Assembly: GCA_910576975.1 (NCBI GenBank)
Contig: CAJTJY010000005.1
Coordinates: 89,321-121,888 of the forward strand
Direction: 5' to 3'
Source: an uncultured Lachnospiraceae bacterium
GTDB taxonomy: Bacteria; Bacillota; Clostridia; Lachnospirales; Lachnospiraceae
DNA: 32,568 nucleotides
Shown here piece by piece: positions 1-9,097 of the stretch; within the stretch, counting starts at the first letter, position 1, and every line of letters begins with the position of its first letter. The position numbers and the translations under genes are program-made. The notes under the pieces were generated by a model. The model saw nothing but the letters and a program-made list of their open reading frames with translations. It was not told where the DNA came from and did not search any database.

Positions 1-11
1 TTTCGCCCTAC

Positions 12-76
12 TCTATCCATCAAAACACAACAGGCTTACATGCTAGCATGACGCCCGCTGTGTTTTGATGGATAGA
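12..76. repeat. Long inverted repeat (18-bp perfect arms)
   Basis: The arms 12-29 and 59-76 are perfect reverse complements over 18 bases (left arm starts TCTATCCATC). The 29-base centre contains a 12-bp perfect palindrome, CATGCTAGCATG, at 39-50. No T-run follows on either strand, so it does not look like an intrinsic terminator. No gene overlaps it. It could be an intergenic repeat family, a small non-autonomous mobile element or a protein-binding site. The stretch 1-282 otherwise holds only AT-rich sequence and two weaker hairpins (140-159 and 181-226). Confidence 0.7.
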
Positions 77-180
77 CCACTGCTCAATGCTTTCGTGCAC
101 ATTATAATACACGGGTGTGGTGAAATCCAGAGGTAATTGCGAAAAATACTGATTTTTCGTGTGACAATTTTCAACAAAAG

Positions 181-226
181 TGACATCTGTTCACCGATAA
201 TTTGATTCATCGGCAGACAGATGCCA
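181..226 (-). terminator. Possible terminator after fapA
   Basis: An interrupted hairpin lies about 57 bases past the fapA stop. CATCTGT (184-190) pairs with ACAGATG (217-223), and CCGAT (194-198) pairs with ATCGG (209-213). In the minus-strand transcript it is followed by a weak T-rich stretch (ACTTTTGTTG). The U-tract is poor, so termination is only a possibility. Confidence 0.35.
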
Positions 227-282
227 CAAATAGCTGTCTATCATTTTCTACAAACTTGCAAACAGTGCTGTATCTGCTTTTC

Positions 283-1650
283 TCAGGCTTCCAGCGCGCG
301 CATCACGAGTTTATCTCTGTCACGCACAAATTCCAGCTTTCTTTGCCTCTCTTTTACCTTTATCCTGAGCTCATCGATCTCTACGCAAACTCCTGGATAT
401 ACGGAATTATTTACCCGAATCGTGCCGCCTTTCGCACGCCGCACTTGATCCTCCAACTTTTCTAATTCTGCCGTATCTCCAGCCAGCAGCGCGGTATCCC
501 GAATCTTTACCCGAAGCAGGTCCGTTCTCCTGGGATCATTCTTCAAATCCTGTAAAATCTTTAATCCCTCTTCAATCTTAGCGAGATTTGCTTTCTCCAC
601 TTCGATCTTGTTCTGCAATATCCCAATCCTACGCCGCACGGCAAGGTCGTTTCCAATCTTGACATTGGTCTTTACCTCGCCCTCGCTGCCCAAGATATCT
701 GCCTCAATGCTTTGAATCGCTCCAACCTCTCCGCCAATGATGCTCGCTTTTTTGCCATTGAGTATAATGCTCTCTCCGCAAGATACCTGGCAATTTAAAA
801 ATACATCCGCTTGAATGGTCCCATTGGCATGTACCCGAGTATATTCAAAAAACTTAGCAGAAATATTTCCCTTGCTATTGATATTAGCTCTGGAAGCTCC
901 CATTACGCCGCTGCGAAGCACAATGTCCTTGCCCGCCTCAATACTGGCGCCTTCCACAATGCCATCCACTGTCACCGATCCGGTTGCTTTGACGATCAAT
1001 CCGCTGCAGATGCTGCCATGAATAATAACATCTCCGCGGAAATCAATATTCCCTACAGACAAATCAGCATCCCCGTTTATTTCATATACTGGCAATATGA
1101 CAATCCTGTCTCCATTCATATCAATCTTGCCATCTATCTGCGAGGTATAAGTATTACCATCCTCAGAACGCTCAAATCCTTTGCCGCGCAGAGGAACCAA
1201 ATCCCTTCCACGCTTCGCAAGAATTGTCTTGCCCTTCAGATCCATGCCATCCTTGCCTTGTATCGCCTTATGGTATTCTGCAATCACCTGTCCTTCTGTG
1301 ACGATCTCAACCATCTTAATGCTCCAGTAATCCACAGATCCATCTGGACGTACCTTGGGCTTCTTGCTGAAGTTCATGTCAAATTTATAATCATAATAAC
1401 CATCAATCCCATCTTCCGGCATCTGCCCTTCTGCAACGAGGATCTCCTGATTATAAATCTGCCTCTCAACGATGTCTTGAACCTTATCTTCTTTAATTCC
1501 AAAAGATATACCATTGCTCTGCAGAATATCTAGAATATCACTTATACTATAATCTTCTTCATCAAAATCCGGTCTCGGTAAATAAAGATATGCTTTCATT
1601 TTATCATTACTGATTCGAACCTCTGGTTCATCTTTTGTCAATGCTGCCAT
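283..1650 (-). CDS. fapA: FapA family protein (DUF342, polymerisation/flagellar assembly protein A type)
   Basis: 455-residue DUF342/FapA protein. The N-terminal part (about 1-170) is the mixed alpha/beta FapA region. The middle (about 180-330) is a glycine-rich series of short repeats (for example GDVIIHGSI, GIVEGASIEAGKDI) typical of the right-handed beta-helix of this family. The C-terminal part (about 340-455) is charged and predicted coiled coil. There is no signal peptide or membrane segment, so it should be cytoplasmic. Family members are often found with flagellar or chemotaxis genes in Firmicutes, but the molecular function is poorly defined. The ATG has a good ribosome binding site (AGGGGG, 8 bases upstream). 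It lies 125 bp after valS but has its own promoter at 1709-1737. The family call is firm; a role in motility is inference. Confidence 0.88.
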   Translation of the reverse strand: MAALTKDEPEVRISNDKMKAYLYLPRPDFDEEDYSISDILDILQSNGISFGIKEDKVQDIVERQIYNQEILVAEGQMPEDGIDGYYDYKFDMNFSKKPKVRPDGSVDYWSIKMVEIVTEGQVIAEYHKAIQGKDGMDLKGKTILAKRGRDLVPLRGKGFERSEDGNTYTSQIDGKIDMNGDRIVILPVYEINGDADLSVGNIDFRGDVIIHGSICSGLIVKATGSVTVDGIVEGASIEAGKDIVLRSGVMGASRANINSKGNISAKFFEYTRVHANGTIQADVFLNCQVSCGESIILNGKKASIIGGEVGAIQSIEADILGSEGEVKTNVKIGNDLAVRRRIGILQNKIEVEKANLAKIEEGLKILQDLKNDPRRTDLLRVKIRDTALLAGDTAELEKLEDQVRRAKGGTIRVNNSVYPGVCVEIDELRIKVKERQRKLEFVRDRDKLVMRALEA

Positions 1651-1708
1651 TACAGATTCCCCCTTTATACGGAATTTCTGCTTTATATATAAAACCGCTA
1701 TATGTTCT

Positions 1709-1737
1709 ATATTACCAAGATTTCAGTTCTTTTTCAA
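1709..1737 (-). promoter_or_regulatory. Sigma-A promoter for fapA
   Basis: On the minus strand TTGAAA (1737-1732), a 17-base spacer and TAATAT (1714-1709). Both boxes are close to consensus with ideal spacing. Predicted transcript start is near 1702, giving a leader of about 50 bases. It separates fapA expression from valS. Confidence 0.65.
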
Positions 1738-1775
1738 TCTTTATTTTTATTTTTTCAGTAAAAAACTGCCACTGT

Positions 1776-4427
1776 CTAATGCTGCATCTGTGCCAGGCGT
1801 TCTTCCACTTGCGCCATCATTTGTTGATATTTTGCAAGCTTTTCCCGTTCTTCTTGAACCTTTTGTTGCGGCGCTTTGTTTAAAAACTTTTCATTGGCAA
1901 GCATCCCCCTGGATCTGGATAATTCCTTAGACAGGCGCTGCCGCTCCTTTGACAGACGTTCTTTCTCTTTCTCAAAGTCTACCAGATCCTCAAGCGGAAG
2001 ATACGCCACTGCGCCCGGGATCACTACGGACACAGCGTCCTCGCCAATCCCCTCTTTATCTTCCTGTACCTGAACCTCGCTGGCACTGGCAAGCAGACGG
2101 TATGCGCTCTTCATCTCTGCAAAGACAGTCCGCAACCCTTCTTCCTGGGTTACCACGAAGACCTTTGCCTTTCTGCTAGGAGGCACCTCCATATCTGTCC
2201 TGATGTTGCGGATGCCCTTCACCAGATCTTTTATATGCTCCACCGCTTCTTCTGCCTGGGCAAAGTGCCAGTCTTCTCTATAATTTGGCCATTGAGAAAG
2301 CATAATGGTTTTTTCCTCTTCTTGAAGGGTACAGAAAATTTCTTCTGTGATAAAAGGCATATATGGATGAAGCAGCTTTAACGCCTGAATCAAAACCGTT
2401 TTCAAAGTCCACATCGCCACTCTGGCAGATTCTGGTTCTTCTTCCTTGCGAAACGTTCTTGTCTTGGCAATCTCAATATACCAGTCGCAGAACTGATCCC
2501 AGATAAAGTCATAGACCTTTTGCACCGCGATTCCCAGCTCAAATTTCTCCATATTATCTGTGACGTCTTTGACCAAGGTATTTACCTTAGACAGAATCCA
2601 TCTGTCTTCCGGCTTAAGCTGATCCAAAGAGGGCTCCTGTAGCTTCTCCTCCCCGATATTCATCATAATGAACCTGGACGCATTCCACACTTTGTTAGCA
2701 AAATTGCGGGACGCCTCGACACGCTCCCAATAAAACCGCATATCGTTTCCGGGGGCGTTTCCAGTAATCAGGGTAAGGCGCAAAGCGTCTGCGCCATATT
2801 TGTCAATTACTTCCAAAGGATCAATGCCGTTTCCAAGAGATTTGCTCATTTTGCGCCCTTGAGAGTCTCGAATCAGCCCATGGAATAATACTGTGTGAAA
2901 AGGCGCTCTGCCCATCTGCTCATAGCCGGAGAAAATCATGCGGATCACCCAGAAGAATATGATATCGTACCCAGTTACCAAAACGTCGTTGGGATAAAAA
3001 TAATCCAAATCATCTGTTTTCTTTGGCCAGCCAAGGGTAGAAAACGGCCACAACGCTGAAGAAAACCATGTGTCCAGGGTATCTTCGTCCTGTGTCATCT
3101 GCGTACAACCGCATTTGGGACATTTTTCTGGATGCTCTCTCGCCACCACGAACTCCCCGCAGTCCGCACAGTAATAAGCCGGAATCCGGTGACCCCACCA
3201 AAGCTGCCGGGAGATACACCAGTCACGAATGTTATCCGTCCAGTTAAAGTACGTCTTTTCCATGCGTTCTGGCAGCAAAGCAATCTCGCCATTTTTGACT
3301 GCTTTCACCGCTGGCTGAATCAGCTCATCCATTTTGACAAACCACTGCTGCTTCACCATTGGCTCCACTGTGGTGCAGCATCGGTCATGTGTCCCCACGT
3401 TATGGGAATGTGGCACGATTTTAACAAGCAATCCTTGTTCTTTTAGCTCATTGACCATCTGCTCTCTGGCTTCATAGCGGTCCATTCCTGCATATTTGCC
3501 GCCGTTTTTGTTGATGGTCGCATCATCGTTCAATACATTGATTTCTGGAAGATTATGGCGTTTTCCTACCTCAAAGTCATTAGGGTCATGCGCCGGAGTG
3601 ATTTTGACACAACCTGTCCCAAATTCCTTGTCCACATAATGGTCTGCAACTACCGGAATCTCCCGCCCTACGAGGGGCAGCACCAAGGTCTTTCCGATAA
3701 TGTCCTGATAGCGCTCATCCTCTGGGTTGACTGCTACTGCAGTATCGCCTAAAAGCGTCTCCGGCCTGGTGGTCGCAATTTCCACAAACCTGCCCTCCTC
3801 GCCTTTTACCGGATAATTGATATGCCAAAAACAGCCATCCTGCTCTTGATGCTCCACTTCCGCATCTGAAATAGAAGTCTTGCACACCGGACACCAGTTG
3901 ACAATTCGCGAGCCTTTATATATCAGCCCTTTTTCATATAATTTGATAAAGACCTCCTGCACTGCTTGGGAACAGCCTTCGTCCATAGTGAAGCGCTCCC
4001 TGTCCCAATCCGCAGAAGAACCCAATTTCTTAAGCTGTCTGACAATGCGCCCGCCATACTCTTCTTTCCATTCCCAGACCTTTTCTAGAAATCCTTCCCT
4101 GCCCAGTTCATTCTTGTCAATGCCCTGCTCTTTTAAGGAATTGATAACCTTGACTTCCGTGGAAATGGAGGCATGGTCCGTACCTGGCTGCCATAACGCA
4201 TTGTAGCCCTGCATCCGCCGCCAGCGTATTAGAATATCCTGCATCGTATTGTCTAGGGCGTGCCCCATATGAAGCTGCCCTGTAATATTGGGAGGCGGCA
4301 TCACAATGGTGAAAGGCTTCCGGCTCCGGTCTGCCTTGGCATGGAAATATTTATTTTCTTCCCATTTCTGGTAAAGACGGTCTTCAATGTCCTTAGGATC
4401 ATAAGTTTTCGCCAGTTCTTTGCTCAT
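1776..4427 (-). CDS. valS: Valyl-tRNA synthetase
   Basis: Charges tRNA-Val with valine, using ATP, in the cytoplasm. 883 residues, the usual bacterial length. The class I signatures are clear: the HIGH-type motif is HMGH in PPPNITGQLHMGH near residue 50, and the KMSKS loop is GRKMSKSLGNGIDP in the middle third. A four-cysteine zinc knuckle (CADC...CPKCGC) lies in the insert before the KMSKS motif. The editing domain (CP1) carries the TTRPETLLGDTAV motif. The last 70 residues form the valyl-specific tRNA-binding coiled coil. Start chosen for the AGGAGAG site just upstream. It has its own promoter at 4592-4620 and a leader dominated by the hairpin at 4450-4558; no T-box consensus was found there. 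Downstream, fapA has a separate promoter. Confidence 0.98.
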   Translation of the reverse strand: MSKELAKTYDPKDIEDRLYQKWEENKYFHAKADRSRKPFTIVMPPPNITGQLHMGHALDNTMQDILIRWRRMQGYNALWQPGTDHASISTEVKVINSLKEQGIDKNELGREGFLEKVWEWKEEYGGRIVRQLKKLGSSADWDRERFTMDEGCSQAVQEVFIKLYEKGLIYKGSRIVNWCPVCKTSISDAEVEHQEQDGCFWHINYPVKGEEGRFVEIATTRPETLLGDTAVAVNPEDERYQDIIGKTLVLPLVGREIPVVADHYVDKEFGTGCVKITPAHDPNDFEVGKRHNLPEINVLNDDATINKNGGKYAGMDRYEAREQMVNELKEQGLLVKIVPHSHNVGTHDRCCTTVEPMVKQQWFVKMDELIQPAVKAVKNGEIALLPERMEKTYFNWTDNIRDWCISRQLWWGHRIPAYYCADCGEFVVAREHPEKCPKCGCTQMTQDEDTLDTWFSSALWPFSTLGWPKKTDDLDYFYPNDVLVTGYDIIFFWVIRMIFSGYEQMGRAPFHTVLFHGLIRDSQGRKMSKSLGNGIDPLEVIDKYGADALRLTLITGNAPGNDMRFYWERVEASRNFANKVWNASRFIMMNIGEEKLQEPSLDQLKPEDRWILSKVNTLVKDVTDNMEKFELGIAVQKVYDFIWDQFCDWYIEIAKTRTFRKEEEPESARVAMWTLKTVLIQALKLLHPYMPFITEEIFCTLQEEEKTIMLSQWPNYREDWHFAQAEEAVEHIKDLVKGIRNIRTDMEVPPSRKAKVFVVTQEEGLRTVFAEMKSAYRLLASASEVQVQEDKEGIGEDAVSVVIPGAVAYLPLEDLVDFEKEKERLSKERQRLSKELSRSRGMLANEKFLNKAPQQKVQEEREKLAKYQQMMAQVEERLAQMQH

Positions 4428-4449
4428 GGTTTTCTCTCCTTCTAAAAAT

Positions 4450-4558
4450 GGGGCTGCCGCACTAACATAAATTACAAGACATAAATTTGTTCAAAAGGTC
4501 TATGTCGCATCAACGGCAAGACCTTTTGAACAAATGAATCCATTAGTGCGACAGCCCC
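4450..4558 (-). repeat. 109-bp nested hairpin filling the valS leader
   Basis: Outer arms 4450-4465 and 4543-4558 pair over 16 positions with one mismatch (GGGGCTG-C-CGCACTAA against its complement). Inner arms 4485-4501 and 4519-4535 are a perfect 17-bp inverted repeat. The element lies wholly inside the predicted valS 5' leader. In the minus-strand transcript the GC-rich outer stem ends in CCCC followed by ATTTTTAG and then the ribosome binding site, so the outer stem could act as an attenuator or terminator. The nested perfect repeats with GGGGCTG ends also suit a small non-autonomous mobile element (MITE-like). I found no T-box sequence. Confidence 0.75.
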
Positions 4559-4591
4559 GCCTTTTCACAGTACTCGCAATCGCTTCTTTCC

Positions 4592-4620
4592 ATATTAAAA
4601 TTTAACGAAAAAATTGTCAA
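4592..4620 (-). promoter_or_regulatory. Sigma-A promoter for valS
   Basis: On the minus strand TTGACA (4620-4615), 17 bases, TAATAT (4597-4592). The -35 box is a perfect consensus and overlaps the stop codon of the upstream TetR gene. Predicted start near 4585, giving a leader of about 158 bases that includes the nested hairpin. Confidence 0.75.
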
Positions 4621-5231
4621 GTAGTTCCATCTAATATTTTTAAAATATTGCGGTATACAAAGTCCCTGGCTTCCTCTCTTTCTATTCCCTGAATCAACCC
4701 CTGATGCGTCAGATAATAAGCATATATGACATACTGGGATAGCATGGCTCCACAGACTTTCCAGGGATTTGTCTCTTTGATCTGCACACTGTCTTTTGCC
4801 AAGGTCATTAAGCGTTCTGTCATCTGCAGCACCAGACCGCACTGGCCTCTGCGCTTTTCCATCTCCTTTAGCAGATTGCCGCCGTTGATCGTGGTATCTT
4901 GTAATATCTTTTCCAGCACCGCAAGACCGTGATATTTCTGATTCGCAGCCTCCATCATGTCCAAGCCTTTTAAAATAATTTCCTGGAAGCTCTGTCCCTG
5001 CTCAAGCAAGTCAATTATGATCTGAAAATGTTTTGCCGCCTCATATTCTATGGCGCCCACGACAATCTCTTCTTTTGTCGAAAAATACTCGTACGCCGTA
5101 CCCTTTCCAATCCCTGCCTTCGCTGTAATCTCTGAAACTTTCAGGGTGCTTAATTCCCTGCCAGATGCAAATAAGTCCAGCACTGCCTCAAACATTGCCC
5201 GCACTTTGGGCGGATATGATTTCTCTTCCAT
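4617..5231 (-). CDS. TetR/AcrR family transcriptional repressor of the RND exporter operon
   Basis: 204-residue TetR-family regulator. The N-terminal helix-turn-helix is visible at about residues 22-60 (STLKVSEITAKAGIGKGTAYEYFSTKEEI), with the family-typical GKGTxYxYF recognition helix. The rest is the all-helical ligand-binding and dimer domain; the ligand cannot be named. Its ATG overlaps the stop of the exporter gene by one base (TGATG), so the two are translationally coupled and cotranscribed. A palindrome at 9071-9086, just after the exporter promoter, is the likely operator. The inferred job is repression of its own operon, relieved by an exported compound. Family call firm; target inferred from context. 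Confidence 0.9.
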   Translation of the reverse strand: MEEKSYPPKVRAMFEAVLDLFASGRELSTLKVSEITAKAGIGKGTAYEYFSTKEEIVVGAIEYEAAKHFQIIIDLLEQGQSFQEIILKGLDMMEAANQKYHGLAVLEKILQDTTINGGNLLKEMEKRRGQCGLVLQMTERLMTLAKDSVQIKETNPWKVCGAMLSQYVIYAYYLTHQGLIQGIEREEARDFVYRNILKILDGTT

Positions 5232-8200
5232 CAGATTTCTTCCTCTACCATGCTCTTATTGCTATAAAACAGATCGTAAATACAGGGCACCACCACAAGT
5301 GTCATCAAGGTTCCATAAATCATGCCGCCGATGGTTACAATTGCCATTGGCCTCGACATGTCAGATCCCATATCCGTGCCCAAGGCAGTCGTGGACATTG
5401 CCAGAATCGTGGTCATCGCCGTCATCAGAATAGGACGCAGACGCGTCTTGCCTGCCGTAATGATCGCCTCTCTCTTGTCCACGCCCTCCCGGCGTAGCTG
5501 ATTGATATACTCTACCATCACAATTCCGTTATTTACAATAATCCCAACCAGCATGATAAATCCGATCATGGCAATAATGCTCAGTTCGCTGCCAGCAATC
5601 AGCAAAGCTCCAAATCCTCCCGTAAGCGCAAGCGGAATGGTAAACAAGATGATGAACGGCGCTTTCAGAGATTGGAACTGCGCTACCATGATCAGATAGA
5701 TAAATGCGATCGCCAGCACCAGCATCAGCATTAACTGTTCCATAGCTTCCTTGATGCTCTCATCCTCGCCTGTCATTTCCACCGTATAGCCTTCTGGCAG
5801 GTCATAGGCCTTCACCGCTTTTTCTACGGCGTCCCCCACAAGCCCCACATTATGTTTGGCGTCTATTGCGGCTGACACTGTTACATAGCGTTCCTGCCCT
5901 TCTCTGGAAATGGAACGCAGGCTGTTCATCTCTTGAAACTGCGCCACTTTTGACAGGGCAATCTCTTTCTCCTCGCCAGTTTCTTTTTCTTGATAGGTAA
6001 ACGTAAGCTTTTTCAAGGATTCAATGGAAACTTCACTCTGTGCCACGCTCTCCAAAAACACGTCATAATCTTTGATATCCGTGGAAATGGTTGCGTCTGA
6101 AGTCTCATTTTCCATCTGTTGATGCACAAGCTGATAAACCTGCGCCACCGTCATCCCATATTTAGCCGCTTTCTCTTTGTCTACCGTAATTCGGAATTCT
6201 TTTTCACTCTCTTCTATGCCAGAGGAAACTTCCGTGGTTCCCTCCACCTTTGACACAATTTCTTTCATGTCCTCTGCAATCACTTGAAGCTTATCCAGAT
6301 CTCTTCCCTTAATCCGCACAGACAGACCGTTTCCTGCCAACATTCCCATATCCATGGACGAACTGCTGACGCTGACCTCGCAATCCAGATCTTTGGTCAG
6401 TTCCAGGATGCGCTCAGACAACTCCTCATTGGAAAGCTTTTTCTCTTCCTTTAATATAATATACAGGCTAATGTTGTTTTCAGAGCCTCCTCCCATAAAG
6501 CTTGAGGTTATGCCGCTTCCTCCAGCCATGGCTCCCACAGATTCCACATCCCCGATAGACTGGATTTTCTCCGTCGCCTGGTCTGCAAGCTCACAGGCTT
6601 CCTCAAACTCCGCATCCTCAGGCGGAGTAATTTCCACTGTCATCTGCGTGCTCTCCATGTTTGGCATGAATATCATTCCTCTTGCCAGCGAGGCCTGCAT
6701 GCTCACAGCCAGAAGAGCTACCATGACCAGCAGTACCAAAGGTTTTATTTTTAGTAGCCTTGCGAGAACTGCGCCATAGCCTTCCTGGAATTTTTGAAAC
6801 CAGGGATGACGGATGTCTTTGGTCTTCTTGAGCATCTTAGAACCCATCATAGGGACAAACGTCAACGCAATGATAAGGCTTGCCAACAGCGCATAGCCAA
6901 TCGTAAGGCCCATATCTACGAAAAGCTGTCTGGTAATTCCCTCTGTAAATACGATAGGCGCAAACACACAGACAGTAGTCAGCGTAGAGGCAGTAATGGC
7001 GCCGCTTACCTGCTTTGCCCCTTCCACTGCAGCTCTCCTGGAAGACAATCCCTCGCTGCGCATCCGGTAGATGTTTTCAATCACCACGATAGAATTATCC
7101 ACCAGCATTCCAATTCCAAGCGCAAGCCCGGACAGGGAAATCATATTCAGCGTCACTCCGCTAAAATACATTAAAACCACTGCAAAAATTACGGAAACCG
7201 GAATAGAACAGGCAATTACCAGCGTGGGCTTGATATCCTTTAAAAAGACTAGCAAAATTAAAATCGCCAGAATTGCTCCAAAAATCATATTGTTTAACAC
7301 AGAATCTACAATCATATCTATGTAAACGCCCTGATCCATCAGCACAGATACTGTTAACTTCTCATTATTGTTCTTTAATCTGTCAAATTTGTCATAAACC
7401 CGGTGGGTGACGTCCCCGGTGGAATACCCAGTCTGCTTCTCCACAGACAGCATCACGCCAGGATTGCCATTGAGCCTCGCATAAGAATCTTTGGAATTAT
7501 CCGTCACAGCGATATCTGCCACATCGGATAGGTGAATGACATCCACGCCATCCATGCCCAGATCCATCAGCACCATGTCTTTTAAGCCTTCCACGCTGTC
7601 CACGGCGTCTCCCACACGCACCATGTAACGTTCTCCTTCATCTGTAATATATCCTGCCGGCATGGAAAAATTCTGTGCCGTCAAAATATTAGTCAGACTG
7701 TCCATGGTAAGTATATTGTTGAGATCTGCCGCATCATAAGCCTCTGCTTTGGAGTCCTCAAAAGATTCTTTGGATTCTTTGAGCTTATCTTCTCCGCTTG
7801 CAAGCTGGGCAGAAGCGCTTCCCATCTCCACGGAACCGGCAATCTGGCTTTGATTCAGTGTGGCAAGGGTATCATTAATCGTATTCTTGCCCTCGGCAAC
7901 GCTCGAAAGCCCTGTCTCAACAGCGGCAATCCCGCCATTGATCTGTATCAGCCCCTGCTCAGCCTCTGTAATTTTCTGCACAAGATAAGATAACAGCTTT
8001 TCTTCTGACGCGCCTTCCTTTAAAACGCTTCCATCCTGAGCTGCCAGCTCTGCAATGATTTTGACAAGGGCTGTCTCTACCTCTGCAAGCTGCTCCTCTA
8101 GTTCGGAAGCATCCTGCCCCAGTTCTAGCATGGCTGCGATTCCCTGGGTCAGCTTTGCCTTAGAATCCATCAAAGCTTCCACCTGGCTCTTTAGGTCTGT

Positions 8201-9043
8201 GAGCGTGGCGATTCCCTGTTCTGCTTGAGTCCTCGCCTCTCTTAGTTGCGCAAGTTTATTGTTAAGATCCGTTTCTGTCTGGAATAACTCGATCTTTTTA
8301 TCATTCAATTGGTTCTGGGCGTCGCTGATTTGTCCTGCCATTTGGCGCTGTCCGTTTGACAATTCATCCTTTCCGCTGCTGATCTTGCTCTTTGCAGATT
8401 CCAGCTCCTGCTCTGCCTCTGAAAATTTTCGATCTAAGGAAGCGGTAATCTGCGCGTTCACTGCATCTATTTTCTGTTGGCTGAGCGTGACATGGACAGA
8501 TTCTTCAATCAATCCCGTTCCTGACACAGAGGCAACCCCTTCCACGCTTTTGATTTCCGGAATCAGGTCTTTTTCCGTATAATCACTTATCTCAAGATCA
8601 TCCATCCCTTCCACTTCCACGGCGGCAATCATGATTGGCATCATATCAGGATTGAGCTTCATGATAATGGGATTTCCCACTTCTTTTGGCCAGTAGCCGC
8701 TGATCTGGTCTAAGCTCTCACGCATTTCTACCGTGACAGAATCCATATTGGCAGACTGCTCAAATTCCAGCACCACCATAGACATATTGTTGGAAGAGGT
8801 GGAACTGATATTTTTAATATTTGAAGTGCTCGCCATTACTCCCTCAATCGGCTGCGTGACCACTCGCTCTACCTGTTCTGGACTGGCGCCGGAATAAGTA
8901 GTCATTACAATGGCATAAGGCAGATTCATGCTGGGGAGCAGATCGGTACTCATCTTGCTCAAGGAGACCGTGCCCAGAATAATAATCAGTACAATTCCCA
9001 CAATTACAGTGTATGCCTTCTTGACACTGAATTTCGACAACAT
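5231..9043 (-). CDS. RND-family efflux transporter with a large extracellular coiled-coil insert
   Basis: 1270-residue RND (AcrB/SwrC-like) proton-driven exporter in the cytoplasmic membrane. A first membrane helix (about 10-30) precedes porter-domain sequence (SGASPEQVERVVTQPIEG), then a membrane block including the TM4 motif GMLVDNSIVVIENIYR. A second internal repeat carries its own porter domain and final membrane helices (GFIMLVGIIVNNGIVMVEYI). The TM4 motif has Asp-Asn where AcrB has Asp-Asp. About 230 residues longer than AcrB-type proteins; the excess is a heptad-rich, Glu/Gln/Lys-rich segment at about residues 200-440 in the first extracellular domain. The ATG has a strong AGGAGG site. 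First gene of an operon with the TetR gene. No separate membrane-fusion protein gene is adjacent. Substrate unknown. Confidence 0.92.
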   Translation of the reverse strand: MLSKFSVKKAYTVIVGIVLIIILGTVSLSKMSTDLLPSMNLPYAIVMTTYSGASPEQVERVVTQPIEGVMASTSNIKNISSTSSNNMSMVVLEFEQSANMDSVTVEMRESLDQISGYWPKEVGNPIIMKLNPDMMPIMIAAVEVEGMDDLEISDYTEKDLIPEIKSVEGVASVSGTGLIEESVHVTLSQQKIDAVNAQITASLDRKFSEAEQELESAKSKISSGKDELSNGQRQMAGQISDAQNQLNDKKIELFQTETDLNNKLAQLREARTQAEQGIATLTDLKSQVEALMDSKAKLTQGIAAMLELGQDASELEEQLAEVETALVKIIAELAAQDGSVLKEGASEEKLLSYLVQKITEAEQGLIQINGGIAAVETGLSSVAEGKNTINDTLATLNQSQIAGSVEMGSASAQLASGEDKLKESKESFEDSKAEAYDAADLNNILTMDSLTNILTAQNFSMPAGYITDEGERYMVRVGDAVDSVEGLKDMVLMDLGMDGVDVIHLSDVADIAVTDNSKDSYARLNGNPGVMLSVEKQTGYSTGDVTHRVYDKFDRLKNNNEKLTVSVLMDQGVYIDMIVDSVLNNMIFGAILAILILLVFLKDIKPTLVIACSIPVSVIFAVVLMYFSGVTLNMISLSGLALGIGMLVDNSIVVIENIYRMRSEGLSSRRAAVEGAKQVSGAITASTLTTVCVFAPIVFTEGITRQLFVDMGLTIGYALLASLIIALTFVPMMGSKMLKKTKDIRHPWFQKFQEGYGAVLARLLKIKPLVLLVMVALLAVSMQASLARGMIFMPNMESTQMTVEITPPEDAEFEEACELADQATEKIQSIGDVESVGAMAGGSGITSSFMGGGSENNISLYIILKEEKKLSNEELSERILELTKDLDCEVSVSSSSMDMGMLAGNGLSVRIKGRDLDKLQVIAEDMKEIVSKVEGTTEVSSGIEESEKEFRITVDKEKAAKYGMTVAQVYQLVHQQMENETSDATISTDIKDYDVFLESVAQSEVSIESLKKLTFTYQEKETGEEKEIALSKVAQFQEMNSLRSISREGQERYVTVSAAIDAKHNVGLVGDAVEKAVKAYDLPEGYTVEMTGEDESIKEAMEQLMLMLVLAIAFIYLIMVAQFQSLKAPFIILFTIPLALTGGFGALLIAGSELSIIAMIGFIMLVGIIVNNGIVMVEYINQLRREGVDKREAIITAGKTRLRPILMTAMTTILAMSTTALGTDMGSDMSRPMAIVTIGGMIYGTLMTLVVVPCIYDLFYSNKSMVEEEI

Positions 9044-9070
9044 CTTTTTTCCTCCTTTGCATGTTCATTT

Positions 9071-9086
9071 CCGACCCGCTGGTCGG
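9071..9086. promoter_or_regulatory. Palindromic operator, probable TetR-family binding site
   Basis: CCGACC, four bases (CGCT), GGTCGG: a perfect 6+6 palindrome. It lies just downstream of the -10 box of the exporter operon (roughly +5 to +20), where a bound repressor would block transcription. CCGACC/GGTCGG half-sites are common for TetR/AcrR regulators, and the operon encodes one. On the plus strand it is followed by TTTTT, but there is no plus-strand gene there to terminate. Confidence 0.65.
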
Positions 9087-9097
9087 TTTTTAGCTAC

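Noticed and set aside
101..108. TATAAT-like boxes on both strands at the left edge
   Set aside because: No -35 box of reasonable quality at 16-18 bases on either strand and no start codon with a ribosome binding site nearby.
811..1533. 240-codon plus-strand frame antisense to fapA
   Set aside because: Shadow frame: no ribosome binding site, no recognisable motif, and fapA on the other strand is a clear family member.
1751..1775. Terminator directly after valS
   Set aside because: The only hairpin (CAGT-TTTTT-ACTG on the minus strand) has a four-base stem and is followed by A residues rather than T.
4427..4592. T-box riboswitch in the valS leader
   Set aside because: No antiterminator consensus (TGGnACCGCG) or AG-box was found, and the leader is too short once the 109-bp hairpin is removed.
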